Shown: one piece after another, positions 26,308-34,903 of the stretch | Position numbering within the stretch: the first letter of the stretch is position 1 | Layout of the letters: the number at the start of each line of letters is the position of its first letter | From: Flammeovirga kamogawensis | GTDB lineage: Bacteria; Bacteroidota; Bacteroidia; Cytophagales; Flammeovirgaceae | Assembly (NCBI RefSeq): GCF_018736065.1 | Contig: NZ_CP076128.1 | Coordinates: forward strand, 2,542,001 to 2,606,000 | Length of the DNA stretch: 64,000 nucleotides | Direction: 5' to 3' | The notes under the pieces: model-generated | What the model was told of the DNA's origin: nothing | Seen by the model: only the letters and a program-made list of their open reading frames with translations | Databases searched by the model: none | Translations under genes and position numbers: made by a program

Positions 26308-27000
26308 TTATTCTTCCATTTTATCCATTAATGCTGGGCCTGAAATGGAATTAAAACCTGGGTAGTTTTCTATTTTCTCAGTTAAGAAAGCATTTCCCCC
26401 TATATTCTTCTTTTCTAAAATAAGTGTATCAAAACGATCTCTTTGTGCATAAATAGATGTTGTTAAACCTGCTGCACCTCCACCAATAATAATTGTATCA
26501 AAAACTTTATGCTCTTTTTCTACATTAATTGATAATAAATCTGTTAAGCTAACATTATCTGGGTTAGTATAAGGAACGTTATCAATTAGAATTGTAGGAA
26601 TTATTCTTTTACCATTATTGATTTCTTCTACTTTAGCTGTGGCCCATTCATTTTCATCAACATCAATAAATTCAAAATTAATTGCATTGTCTTTCAAAAA
26701 GCTTTTTGCTCTTCTACAATCTGGACACCAATCGGCTCCAAACAGCTGTACTCTTCCTACTTCATTTATTCCTAAGACAGCAGAGAGTTCTATATTAGAT
26801 GGGTTAGTAAATGATTTTCCATTTATAATAACAGTTGGAATTATTCTTTTACCATTATTAATCTGCTCTACTTTTAGAGTAGCTTCTTTATCTAAATCTA
26901 CATCTATGAATGTATAATCGATATTATTATCATTTAAGAAAGCTTTTGCTCTTCTACAGTCTGGACACCAATCGGCTCCAAACAATTGTATTTTATTCAT
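26308..27000 (-). CDS. Tandem glutaredoxin domains plus truncated thioredoxin reductase N terminus
   Basis: A 230-residue open frame ending at the premature TAA. The two glutaredoxin-like repeats (~80 residues each, CPDC active sites, cis-Pro in IIPTVII and IIPTILI) are complete and could fold. The reductase part stops after the first FAD-binding segment (IIGGGAAGLTTS...ENYPGFNSI). The repeats are nearly identical at DNA level around the active site, pointing to a recent tandem duplication or gene conversion. Confidence 0.75.
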   Translation of the reverse strand: MNKIQLFGADWCPDCRRAKAFLNDNNIDYTFIDVDLDKEATLKVEQINNGKRIIPTVIINGKSFTNPSNIELSAVLGINEVGRVQLFGADWCPDCRRAKSFLKDNAINFEFIDVDENEWATAKVEEINNGKRIIPTILIDNVPYTNPDNVSLTDLLSINVEKEHKVFDTIIIGGGAAGLTTSIYAQRDRFDTLILEKKNIGGNAFLTEKIENYPGFNSISGPALMDKMEE

Positions 27001-27321
27001 TTTTTATTTGTTTAAGGGTTAAAAAAATATTTGATATTCTCACTTAAAAATTAATTCTAGTTAAGTTCTTCTTATTCAAGTTAAATTACAAATATTGGAA
27101 CACGAGTTTATTTAAATACTTTACATCTTGTGAGTTGAGATTAGTATAAAAATTTACTTTTCAAGTCTTATATTTTTAGAATCAAAATAATAACAATTAC
27201 CTTCATCCTACAATTATGATTGTGAAACTCCTTTTGAGTTTTCAAACATCATGATATAAAATACAATCTCTTCAATTTTAATATTCAAAACTTTATTTGA
27301 ATTACATAAGTGATAAGATAA
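27001..27321. other. Divergent intergenic region
   Basis: About 320 AT-rich bp between the reductase fusion gene and the CoA-binding gene. It must carry both promoters. I can place no clear TAnnTTTG box, operator or ORF. Confidence 0.5.
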
Positions 27322-27681
27322 ATGAAAAAAACTGTTATTATCGGAGCTACACCTAATCCTTCTAGATATGCATTTTTTGCAGCTGAAAGGTTAACTCAAA
27401 AAGGTCATGAAATTGTACCTCTAGGTATTAAAAAGGGTACTGTAGCTGGAGTTCCTATAATTAATAATAAACCTAAAATTATAGATGTTGACACTGTAAC
27501 AATGTATGTTGGTCCTCAAAGACAAGAAGAATGGATAGATTACATTTTATCTCTTAAGCCTAAAAGAATAATATTTAACCCAGGTACAGAAAACCCTATT
27601 TTTTATCAAAAAGCAGCTGCAGCAGGAATTTTTACTGAAGAGGCGTGTACTTTAGTTATGCTTTCCTCTCAAACATATTAA
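27322..27681 (+). CDS. CoA-binding protein (CoA_binding_2 family)
   Basis: A 119-residue single-domain Rossmann-like protein of the CoA_binding_2/YccU group: N-terminal TVIIGATPNPSRYAFFAA (nucleotide-binding loop), then VPLGIKKG, and the conserved PKRIIFNPGTENP near the C terminus. Members bind CoA or acyl-CoA; the physiological role is unclear. It is followed after 3 bp by the histone-deacetylase-family gene, so the two form an operon. That pairing suggests acyl-group metabolism, by inference only. Confidence 0.86.
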   Translation: MKKTVIIGATPNPSRYAFFAAERLTQKGHEIVPLGIKKGTVAGVPIINNKPKIIDVDTVTMYVGPQRQEEWIDYILSLKPKRIIFNPGTENPIFYQKAAAAGIFTEEACTLVMLSSQTY

Positions 27682-27684
27682 TTT

Positions 27685-28587
27685 ATGCTTAAAATTGCTT
27701 ATCACGAACGTTATGGTCATCCTGTAGAAAAAGGACATCGATTCCCTATGGATAAATACCCTTTATTGGTAGAGCAACTTATTTATGAAGGGACGATCAC
27801 TAATGAAAATTTATTTGAGCCACTACCCGTTTCTGCAGAATTTGTTTTAGCAACGCATACTGAAGAATATTGGAAAAAACTGATAGAACAGACTTTAAGC
27901 TATCATGAAGCCAGAAAGATAGGTTTACCCATGTCAGAAGATCTTATTTTAAGAGAATTGATAATAACACAAGGCACTATTGATTGTACTAAATTTGCAC
28001 TACAATATGGAGTGGCAATGAATATAGCTGGAGGTACACATCATGCCTATACTGACCATGGTGAAGGGTTTTGTATTTTAAATGATTTTGGAGTAGCTGC
28101 TAATTACCTGATTAATCAAAAAGGATTTTCTAAAATTCTCATTATTGATTTAGATGTACATCAAGGTAATGGTACAGCTGAAATATTTAAAGACAATCCA
28201 AAAGTCTTTACATTTAGTATGCACGGAGCAAATAATTACCCAATGCACAAGGAAAAATCAGATCTAGATATTCCTTTAAATGACAATACTTCTGATTCAG
28301 AATATTTGAATGTATTAAATGAACAAATAGATGAATTATTCTCATCAATTGAACCTGAATTTGTGTTTTACTTATCTGGAGTAGATATATTAAAAACTGA
28401 TAAATTGGGAAAACTTGGTTTAAGTATTCAAGGGTGCAAAGAAAGAGACGAAATAGTTTTTAAAAAATGCTCTTCTTATAACACTCCTGTTGCCGTAAGT
28501 ATGGGAGGTGGATACTCTAAATCATTAAGATTTATTGTCGAAGCACATGCAAATACATTCCGAGTTGCTAATAATATTTATTTCTAA
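27685..28587 (+). CDS. Histone deacetylase / AcuC-family deacetylase
   Basis: A 300-residue zinc-dependent deacetylase fold. Active-site H119-H120 lie in GGTHHAYTDHGEGFC, zinc ligands D157 and H159 in DLDVHQGNGT, and the third ligand and its neighbour in SGVDILKTDKLG. GGGY near the C terminus (SMGGGYS) is the transition-state Tyr region. Bacterial members remove acetyl groups from proteins, polyamines or small molecules; the substrate here is unknown. Its start lies 3 bp after the CoA-binding gene. Confidence 0.9.
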   Translation: MLKIAYHERYGHPVEKGHRFPMDKYPLLVEQLIYEGTITNENLFEPLPVSAEFVLATHTEEYWKKLIEQTLSYHEARKIGLPMSEDLILRELIITQGTIDCTKFALQYGVAMNIAGGTHHAYTDHGEGFCILNDFGVAANYLINQKGFSKILIIDLDVHQGNGTAEIFKDNPKVFTFSMHGANNYPMHKEKSDLDIPLNDNTSDSEYLNVLNEQIDELFSSIEPEFVFYLSGVDILKTDKLGKLGLSIQGCKERDEIVFKKCSSYNTPVAVSMGGGYSKSLRFIVEAHANTFRVANNIYF

Positions 28588-28856
28588 CACTACAATGACG
28601 AATATTATTATGATTATTAAATAGAAAATCAGAATATTACAGTTGAATTGAAAAATGGCTCTTTTTGAGTCTATTTATCCTTCAAATTAATTTTTATAAA
28701 TCTTTTAAATTAAGCCTTCTTGATCATTATCATATATAAGTTAGATTAACAAATTATTAAATTAATAATAATCAGCTTTTATTAGTAATGAATTAAGTTA
28801 CTTTGCAACTTCAAAAATTATAATTCTTTTTTGAATTTGTAGTATTTTCTTAAGAT

Positions 28857-30566
28857 ATGGAATTTGGAATATTTCAGTTACTAGAACTTATAGGTTCACT
28901 TGGTCTTTTCATCTACGGGATGAAGGTAATGAGTGAAGGTATTCAGAATGTTGCGGGAGACAAAATGAGAGGAATTCTCTCTGCCATGACTTCGAATAAG
29001 TTCGCAGGAGTTTTTACCGGCTTCTTGATAACTACAATCATACAATCTTCTTCGGCAACTACTGTAATGGTAGTAAGTTTTGTAAACGCAGGATTGTTAA
29101 ACTTAACGCAATCTATTGGTGTTATTATGGGTGCCAATGTTGGTACTACAGTAACTGCTTGGATTATCTCAATTTTAGGCTTTAAGGTGAAAATGGCAAA
29201 ATTAGCAATGCCAATTATCGCTGTAGCCTTCCCAATGATGTTTTCAAACTCTAAGAAAACAAAAGACTGGGGAAATACTTTAATTGGATTCGCTATCTTA
29301 TTTATTGGACTAGAAGCATTAAAAAATTCTGTTCCAACATTAAGTCACGATCAATTATCATTCTTAGAATCGTTCCAAAATCTTGGTATTTTTGCTCCTG
29401 CTGCATTTGTAATAGTAGGTACATTAATTACAATCATTGTTCAATCGTCTAGTGCTGCAATGGCACTTACATTGGTACTTTGTAACCAAGGTGTAATTCC
29501 ATTTGATATTGCAGCTGCAATGGTACTTGGTGAAAACATTGGTACTACTATCACAGCAAACCTTGCTGCAATGGTTGGTAATACAAATGCAAAACGATCT
29601 GCAAGAGCCCATTTAATATTTAACGTAACGGGAGTTATATGGATGTTATTAATTTATCCATTCTTCTTAGAAGCTGTTAAATACTATGTAGCAAATTACA
29701 CAGATTTAGGTGCTACAATTGCTCCTGATGGTGCTATTACCCTAGACGCAACGGCAGTTCCTATTGCCTTATCAATATTCCATACCTCATTCAATATCAT
29801 CAATACATCAGTAATGATCTTCTTTATTGGTTCTATCAGAGATATTGTAATTAAAATGGTTCCAGAGAAAGAAGATCAAGATGATTATAGTCTTGAGTTT
29901 ATTTCTGACGGTAGACCAATTGCCAACGAAGCAGGAGTTGAGCAAGCTAAAAATGAAATAAAACGCTTCTCTAAGATTATTGCAAAACAAATTAATACAT
30001 CAAAAAGCTTATTTGGTACTAGTATTGAAAATAAAAAAGTTAGAAAGCAATACATTTCTAAACTTAGAAAAGTAGAAGAAAATACAGATAGAATGGAGCA
30101 AGAGGTAAGTATATTCTTATCTAAAATTGCTAGAGATCAACTATTGTCTTCTTCTCAAATTGATGAAGTAAATAACCTAATGAGAGCTGCTCATGAAATT
30201 GAACGCATTGGGGATATTTATAAAGGAATCACATTTACTATTGAAAAGCGTTACGACGAAAAGATATGGCTCACAAAAGAACAACAAAAAGATCTTGATG
30301 AGTTCCTAGACGTTGTTGAAAACGCCTTCAATACAATGATGAAAAATATTGAGTCTGATAATATTGACTTAGAAGCTGCTATTATTGCTGAAAAAGCAGT
30401 AAACCAAAAACGTAAAGAGTTGCGTAGAAAGCACCTTGAACGTTCGGATAGCGATGATGCTTCTACAGGAACAATGTTAGCATACAACGATTTGCTTTCT
30501 TCTTTAGAAAGAATTGGTGATCACATTCTGAATATATCAGAAGCCTTTGCAGGTGTGGTTGACTAA
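28857..30566 (+). CDS. Na/Pi cotransporter family protein with C-terminal PhoU domain
   Basis: A 569-residue membrane protein. The transporter part (~1-330) has the two inverted repeats of the NptA/PNaS family, each with its QSSSA motif (TTIIQSSSATTVMV and IIVQSSSAAMALTL) and a GA/E-N-x-GTT motif (GANVGTT, GENIGTT), with about eight to nine transmembrane helices. The C-terminal cytoplasmic part (~360-569) is a PhoU-like four-helix domain (MRAAHEIERIGDIY, YNDLLSSLERIGDHILN). It is expected to move phosphate with sodium, and the PhoU domain suggests regulation by phosphate status. It is monocistronic with its own terminator. Confidence 0.92.
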   Translation: MEFGIFQLLELIGSLGLFIYGMKVMSEGIQNVAGDKMRGILSAMTSNKFAGVFTGFLITTIIQSSSATTVMVVSFVNAGLLNLTQSIGVIMGANVGTTVTAWIISILGFKVKMAKLAMPIIAVAFPMMFSNSKKTKDWGNTLIGFAILFIGLEALKNSVPTLSHDQLSFLESFQNLGIFAPAAFVIVGTLITIIVQSSSAAMALTLVLCNQGVIPFDIAAAMVLGENIGTTITANLAAMVGNTNAKRSARAHLIFNVTGVIWMLLIYPFFLEAVKYYVANYTDLGATIAPDGAITLDATAVPIALSIFHTSFNIINTSVMIFFIGSIRDIVIKMVPEKEDQDDYSLEFISDGRPIANEAGVEQAKNEIKRFSKIIAKQINTSKSLFGTSIENKKVRKQYISKLRKVEENTDRMEQEVSIFLSKIARDQLLSSSQIDEVNNLMRAAHEIERIGDIYKGITFTIEKRYDEKIWLTKEQQKDLDEFLDVVENAFNTMMKNIESDNIDLEAAIIAEKAVNQKRKELRRKHLERSDSDDASTGTMLAYNDLLSSLERIGDHILNISEAFAGVVD

Positions 30567-30588
30567 AAAAATATAAATCACTGAAATT

Positions 30589-30622
30589 AAGCCTCTTCTA
30601 CTACTAGTTGAGGCTTTTTTTT
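30589..30622 (+). terminator. Terminator of the Na/Pi transporter gene
   Basis: Inner stem AAGCCTC / GAGGCTT is followed by a T tract. An outer pair AATCACT / AGTGATT can extend the stem beyond the T tract. Confidence 0.85.
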
Positions 30623-30767
30623 AGTGATTTAACGCTTTTGATATTTCAATACGGCGAATATTGTGTATGTTTGCCATCTTAATAGTAATTGTTTAGAAAA
30701 TATTTCTCAAAATAGAAGTATATTGAGCTGTTTTCTAAATTAAATTTAACACCTTATTTTCGCAGCA

Positions 30768-31727
30768 ATGGACCAAAATACACTGCTAGATTTCGAGAAA
30801 CCAATCGCTGAACTCGAAGCGAAACTTGAAGACATGAGAGATCTTGCATCTAAAAACAATGTTGATGTAAGTGCAGCTATAAAAGAACTTGAGGAGAAAA
30901 TTACTCAGTTGAAAGTAAGTACTTTTGAAAATCTTACACGTTGGCAAAGAGTACAACTGTCTCGTCATGCAGATAGACCATATACTTTAGATTATATCTA
31001 TCAGATTACAGATGACTTTATTGAACTTCACGGTGATAGAGCATTTGGTGACGATAAAGCAATGGTTGGTGGTTTCGGTAATATTGGAGGCAAATCATTT
31101 ATGCTGATTGGCCAACAAAAAGGTAGAAATACGAAGCAACGTCAAATGCGTAACTTCGGTATGGCTAACCCAGAAGGTTACAGAAAAGCACTTCGCTTAA
31201 TGCACCTAGCTGAAAAATTCAGAAAGCCTGTGATTACTTTTATCGATACTCCGGGTGCATTCCCAGGTATTGAGGCAGAAGAAAGAGGGCAAGCAGAAGC
31301 TATTGCAAAAAACTTGAAAGAAATGTTCAAGTTAACTGTACCTGTTATCTGTATCGTTATTGGAGAAGGAGCATCAGGTGGAGCACTTGGAATTGCTATC
31401 GGTGATTCTGTAATGATGCTTGAAAACACATGGTATTCTGTAATCTCTCCAGAATCTTGCTCTTCAATTTTATGGAGAAGTTGGGATTACAAAGAACAAG
31501 CAGCTGAAGCTCTTAAATTAACTGCAAAAGACATGAAATCTTTTGGGTTAATTGATAAAATTATTCCTGAACCACTTGGAGGTGCACATACAAACCCTCA
31601 AGAGATGTTCAAAATAATGAAAGAAACAATTCTTTCTGAAGTAGCTGAATTAGAAGCTTTAGACACACTTACGTTAAAAAATAGAAGAATTGAGAAATTC
31701 TCTAACATGGGTGTTTTTAATGAGTAA
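30768..31727 (+). CDS. accA: Acetyl-CoA carboxylase carboxyltransferase subunit alpha
   Basis: A 319-residue protein that, with AccD, transfers carboxyl from carboxybiotin to acetyl-CoA in the first step of fatty-acid synthesis. Family signatures: an N-terminal coiled segment ([17 protein letters not shown]), [62 protein letters not shown] and [14 protein letters not shown]. The length is normal. It is a single gene between two terminators. Confidence 0.97.
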   Translation: MDQNTLLDFEKPIAELEAKLEDMRDLASKNNVDVSAAIKELEEKITQLKVSTFENLTRWQRVQLSRHADRPYTLDYIYQITDDFIELHGDRAFGDDKAMVGGFGNIGGKSFMLIGQQKGRNTKQRQMRNFGMANPEGYRKALRLMHLAEKFRKPVITFIDTPGAFPGIEAEERGQAEAIAKNLKEMFKLTVPVICIVIGEGASGGALGIAIGDSVMMLENTWYSVISPESCSSILWRSWDYKEQAAEALKLTAKDMKSFGLIDKIIPEPLGGAHTNPQEMFKIMKETILSEVAELEALDTLTLKNRRIEKFSNMGVFNE

Positions 31728-31748
31728 AATTTTACTCTGATATATATT

Positions 31749-31786
31749 AAGGCATGTGATCTTTATTTAGATTACATGCCTTTTTT
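31749..31786. terminator. Bidirectional terminator between accA and the HhH/barrel gene
   Basis: Stem AAGGCATGT.ATCT / AGAT.ACATGCCTT with one mismatch, then a T tract. The convergent gene's stop (31785-31787) is formed by the end of the T tract. Confidence 0.9.
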
Positions 31787-33794
31787 ATAACCTCAACTTT
31801 AATTGTAGCACTAAATCATGTTTATATCGTGATGGCACTAAATTCCATCCTGAACTTATTGTAGACCTATCTTCAAAAGAAGTATATCCCCACCTTCCTG
31901 ACAAACTATTTCCGTACCCAAATTTGTATTTCGCAAGTAGATATGTTTTCCATCCTTCTCCATAATACGCAGGAAAAGAGAAAGAATACTGAACATTTCT
32001 TTCATAAGCATAATGTCTGTTTTCATAATGAGTAGCATTAAATATTGCTATTCTAGACGATAACTGTAATTTATTATTAAACTTATAAACCATATCTTGT
32101 GCTAATAAATACCCCCATGAATCATTTTCTAAAAAATACTTCGTCACTTGTAATCGAGGACTTACTAATAAACGTTCATTAATTGTTAATTTTAAGATAC
32201 TTGCTACTTTTGTCCATTGCTCTTCAACATAATCACTTACTTTATTGTACCTATTCAATAGTTGGTAATTAGCTATTTGCTTAAAACTATACTTCAACGT
32301 TAAAACAGTACTTTTATTAAATTTATACGATGAGTTTAATCTAAATTCATAACCTTCATTTCCTGCATCTTGTCTATATTTAGCTGTTGGTGATGAAAAT
32401 AAATCTATATAAGCGGCAAAATTAAACTGTTTATTTCTATGCCACCTAAAACCAGTATAAAACCCTCTTTCATTATTTGGGTGTCCATTTTCTGATAATG
32501 CGTGTCCATAATAACTAATATAATTAGAAGCGTAATTTCTAAACTGTAAAACCCAATCAATGCCTTTGGCTAAACCAATAAAAGCTCCTAGATTAAACGC
32601 ATTCCCATTAGAATATGAAAAAGCAAACTCACTAAAAACACTAATATTTTGCCAGTGATACCTCGTATCGAAACTATAATTAAGTAATTGATCACCCTTA
32701 AAAATTGACATTGAGTCTGTTCTAATGGCAGGTGTAATCCGATCATCAAAATTTATGAAGCCAACATTTACTCCAATATTTAGATTATGGTGATTATATG
32801 CTAACCTTGATCCTAAAACAGCTACTCGGCTTCCACCTTTCTTTTCGATTTCGCTATCATTCCTAAAATTTGTTATCGTAGAAAAACGTTTTAGACTATC
32901 AATTTGATTTATATTTATACCTTTATTAGAATACAAAACGGTTACACTCATTTTATTTCCAAAAGTGAGTTCTGTAGCTACTCCTCTCATAAAACCACTT
33001 TCTGAAACTGAGGTATATGGTCGAATACCATCATTCACTCTTGCTACATTCAAAATAGGATCACCTCCTTTCCCTAAGAAATAGCCTCCACCAAATACTA
33101 AACCTTGTCCAGACATCATTTGATAATCACCAATCATTATTTTCTTAAAAGCACCCCTATTATATATCGAAGCATTTGCAGAAATATGATCAATTCCATA
33201 TTGCAGATTTTTTGGTTCCCAATTCCATGGTTCGCCTTTATCTTGATCAAGAGTTAAAGAAAATGAGTAATCTTGTTTTTTTGCCCACCTAAATCTAGTT
33301 TGAAAACCAATTGGAATACCCTTATAAATTGATTGTGAAAACCCTTTACTCAATGGTAAACTAGTAGAACTATTTACTATCAAATAATTAATATCGGGGT
33401 TATTCAATCTTGTTTTAAAAGGTTTCAATGTAGACTGAATGACGAAAGTACCTGCTTTTACTCTTTTTATTGTTCTTTTATCCCAGCCATCAATACGTTG
33501 TAACTCACTTGTACTACTAAAATATCCATGTTCATCTTTATACTCTTTAAAGCTTTCAACTTCTAAATACGTCAAACTAAATTGCTCTTGTAATTCCCAT
33601 AATTTAATTCTGTTCAAGTTTTTGGGATGATGAAAAAGAGATACCCAATAATCAATTTCTTCTTTAGAAAAATCATCAAGTTCTTGATCTTCAAATACTA
33701 AATTTAGTAGCTCTAAATCTGTTATCGATTTACTTTGAGCTAGTATTCCATTTTTAAATAAAAAAAGCAATACTACTAATAAAAGATATCTCAT
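31785..33794 (-). CDS. Helix-hairpin-helix / outer-membrane barrel-like protein
   Basis: A 669-residue protein from the chosen start (MRYLLLVVLL...), which gives a clean signal peptide (ending ILAQS). An in-frame GTG 45 bp upstream would destroy it. The first ~120 mature residues contain helix-hairpin-helix-like repeats (KEEIDYWVSLFHHPKNLNRI, SSTSELQRIDGWDKRTIKRV), like the ComEA-type HhH that binds DNA. The rest (~150-669) is rich in alternating aromatic strands (YSFSLTLDQDKG, YSFSFPAYYG) and looks like a beta-barrel. The ATG overlaps the stop of the upstream barrel protein as ATGA, so the two are translationally coupled. An HhH domain fused to an outer-membrane barrel suggests DNA handling at the surface, but the function is not known. 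Confidence 0.78.
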   Translation of the reverse strand: MRYLLLVVLLFLFKNGILAQSKSITDLELLNLVFEDQELDDFSKEEIDYWVSLFHHPKNLNRIKLWELQEQFSLTYLEVESFKEYKDEHGYFSSTSELQRIDGWDKRTIKRVKAGTFVIQSTLKPFKTRLNNPDINYLIVNSSTSLPLSKGFSQSIYKGIPIGFQTRFRWAKKQDYSFSLTLDQDKGEPWNWEPKNLQYGIDHISANASIYNRGAFKKIMIGDYQMMSGQGLVFGGGYFLGKGGDPILNVARVNDGIRPYTSVSESGFMRGVATELTFGNKMSVTVLYSNKGININQIDSLKRFSTITNFRNDSEIEKKGGSRVAVLGSRLAYNHHNLNIGVNVGFINFDDRITPAIRTDSMSIFKGDQLLNYSFDTRYHWQNISVFSEFAFSYSNGNAFNLGAFIGLAKGIDWVLQFRNYASNYISYYGHALSENGHPNNERGFYTGFRWHRNKQFNFAAYIDLFSSPTAKYRQDAGNEGYEFRLNSSYKFNKSTVLTLKYSFKQIANYQLLNRYNKVSDYVEEQWTKVASILKLTINERLLVSPRLQVTKYFLENDSWGYLLAQDMVYKFNNKLQLSSRIAIFNATHYENRHYAYERNVQYSFSFPAYYGEGWKTYLLAKYKFGYGNSLSGRWGYTSFEDRSTISSGWNLVPSRYKHDLVLQLKLRL

Positions 33795-34639
33795 TTTCTT
33801 TTTGCAATTGTATACTCTAAAGAAAATTGATGTGACCACCCAAAAACATCATCAGTAGCGAATGCATAATCAAAAGCCCAATATTTATATATTATGGTTG
33901 ATCCTAAATAGATATCTACAGGATATAATGCTGTACCTCCTCTTAAAATAATTGATTCATGTAAGGAATATTCTAACCCAAGTTTATAACTTAAGTTGTT
34001 ATACTTTAATTTGTTTATTTCAGTTACAAAGCGTAATTCATCATCAACTTTATATTCAAAACCTAAAGCAAATAAAGAAGAAATATCAGCTCCAAACTCT
34101 CCTGTTTTATAATTATTTTGACCTATATTTTTAAGATTCAATCCAATGGAAAAATAATCTGATAAATGAGCGATCAAATGATAGTGAATTAGTATGGCTG
34201 ATAAATGATTTAAGTAATTACCACCAATTTGTCTCCATGAAGTTGCTATCCCCATTTCAACAATACCTATTTGATGCCCAATACCAACATTTATATCTTG
34301 TTCAGACATTACCTCATCACCAAAGCGTAGAAAAGAAGCAGAAAGAGCAAATTGTTTTAAAGGAAAAACAACAGCAACTCCACCTGTAGAAAGTGATAAT
34401 TCTTGGAAAGTATAATTATGCCCAATAGCAACACTTGTGTTTTCTAATTGACTAGTTCGACCAATCGCATTTATAGAAGACCATGTATCTGCTGTAAACA
34501 TAGAAGCATTTCCCATTGCCATAGAGGAAGCTCCAAAATAGAATAAAGTACTCGTAGAATATGGGTCTTGTGCTTGTACATTAGAAAATAGCAAAAGACA
34601 AAAGACTAAAAAACAGCATCTTGCTTTAAGAAAAATCAT
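33791..34639 (-). CDS. PorV/PorQ-like outer-membrane protein
   Basis: A 282-residue protein with a signal peptide (1-23, ending NVQAQ). It has the N-terminal pattern of the PorV/PorQ family (YFGASSMAMGNASMFTADTWSSINAIG) and about twelve to fourteen predicted beta strands. PorQ and PorV are T9SS barrel proteins; this one is shorter and may be a PorQ-type relative or another member of that family. It is the first gene of a two-gene operon with the HhH/barrel protein at 31785-33794. Its exact role is uncertain. Confidence 0.75.
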   Translation of the reverse strand: MIFLKARCCFLVFCLLLFSNVQAQDPYSTSTLFYFGASSMAMGNASMFTADTWSSINAIGRTSQLENTSVAIGHNYTFQELSLSTGGVAVVFPLKQFALSASFLRFGDEVMSEQDINVGIGHQIGIVEMGIATSWRQIGGNYLNHLSAILIHYHLIAHLSDYFSIGLNLKNIGQNNYKTGEFGADISSLFALGFEYKVDDELRFVTEINKLKYNNLSYKLGLEYSLHESIILRGGTALYPVDIYLGSTIIYKYWAFDYAFATDDVFGWSHQFSLEYTIAKRK

Positions 34640-34838
34640 AGTATGAATCGAAAAGAAATCGTTAGTTAATAATTAGTGATAATTTATTTCGTTAAGCATT
34701 ATCAACTCTAAACTACTGATTTAGGCTTAAATAACATAGGGTAAAAGTAATATTTAAGCACTTTGAAAAGCATTAATCAATAAAAGAATTGAAATATGAG
34801 CAGTTTACCATCCATAAATTATATATATTTATAATTAT

Positions 34839-34862
34839 GATGGTATTACTGATAATACCATC
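34839..34862 (+). promoter_or_regulatory. Perfect hairpin in the 5' region of the 34904 gene
   Basis: GATGGTATTA-CTGA-TAATACCATC is a perfect 10-bp stem with a 4-nt loop, 41 bp upstream of the start codon and not followed by T. TACCATC at 34806-34812 repeats part of its right arm and can pair with the same left arm, giving two exclusive structures. Confidence 0.45.
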
Positions 34863-34903
34863 AATTACTCGAAAAGTATAAAAACGATTTCTTTTTACAG
34901 TTC

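Larger units (their letters stand above)
25594..27000 (-). pseudogene. Glutaredoxin-glutaredoxin-thioredoxin reductase fusion, broken by an in-frame TAA
   Basis: A 1407-bp frame, continuous except for one TAA at 26308-26310. Without it the protein would be 468 residues: two glutaredoxin-like domains (~1-80 and ~81-160, each with WCPDCRRAK) followed by a complete thioredoxin reductase. That part has FAD-binding GGGAAG at ~175, the redox-active CATC in HFCATCDGAF, NADPH-binding GGGNSALEEG and C-terminal FAAGDCREG. The residue before AKTYGAEI is expected to be Gln (MEEQAKTYG), and CAA to TAA is a single transition. It would be a self-contained NADPH-to-disulfide electron chain. As read, it is a nonsense pseudogene or a sequencing error; stop read-through is not supported by any visible signal. 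Confidence 0.85.

Noticed and set aside
26308-26310. Stop codon recoding (read-through or selenocysteine-like)
   Set aside because: The stop is TAA, not TGA; no stem-loop or stimulatory context is visible, and Gln is the expected residue.
31785-33839. Longer start for the HhH/barrel protein
   Set aside because: The GTG at 33839 would add 15 residues before the signal peptide and lies inside the neighbouring gene; the ATG at 33794 overlaps its stop as ATGA.
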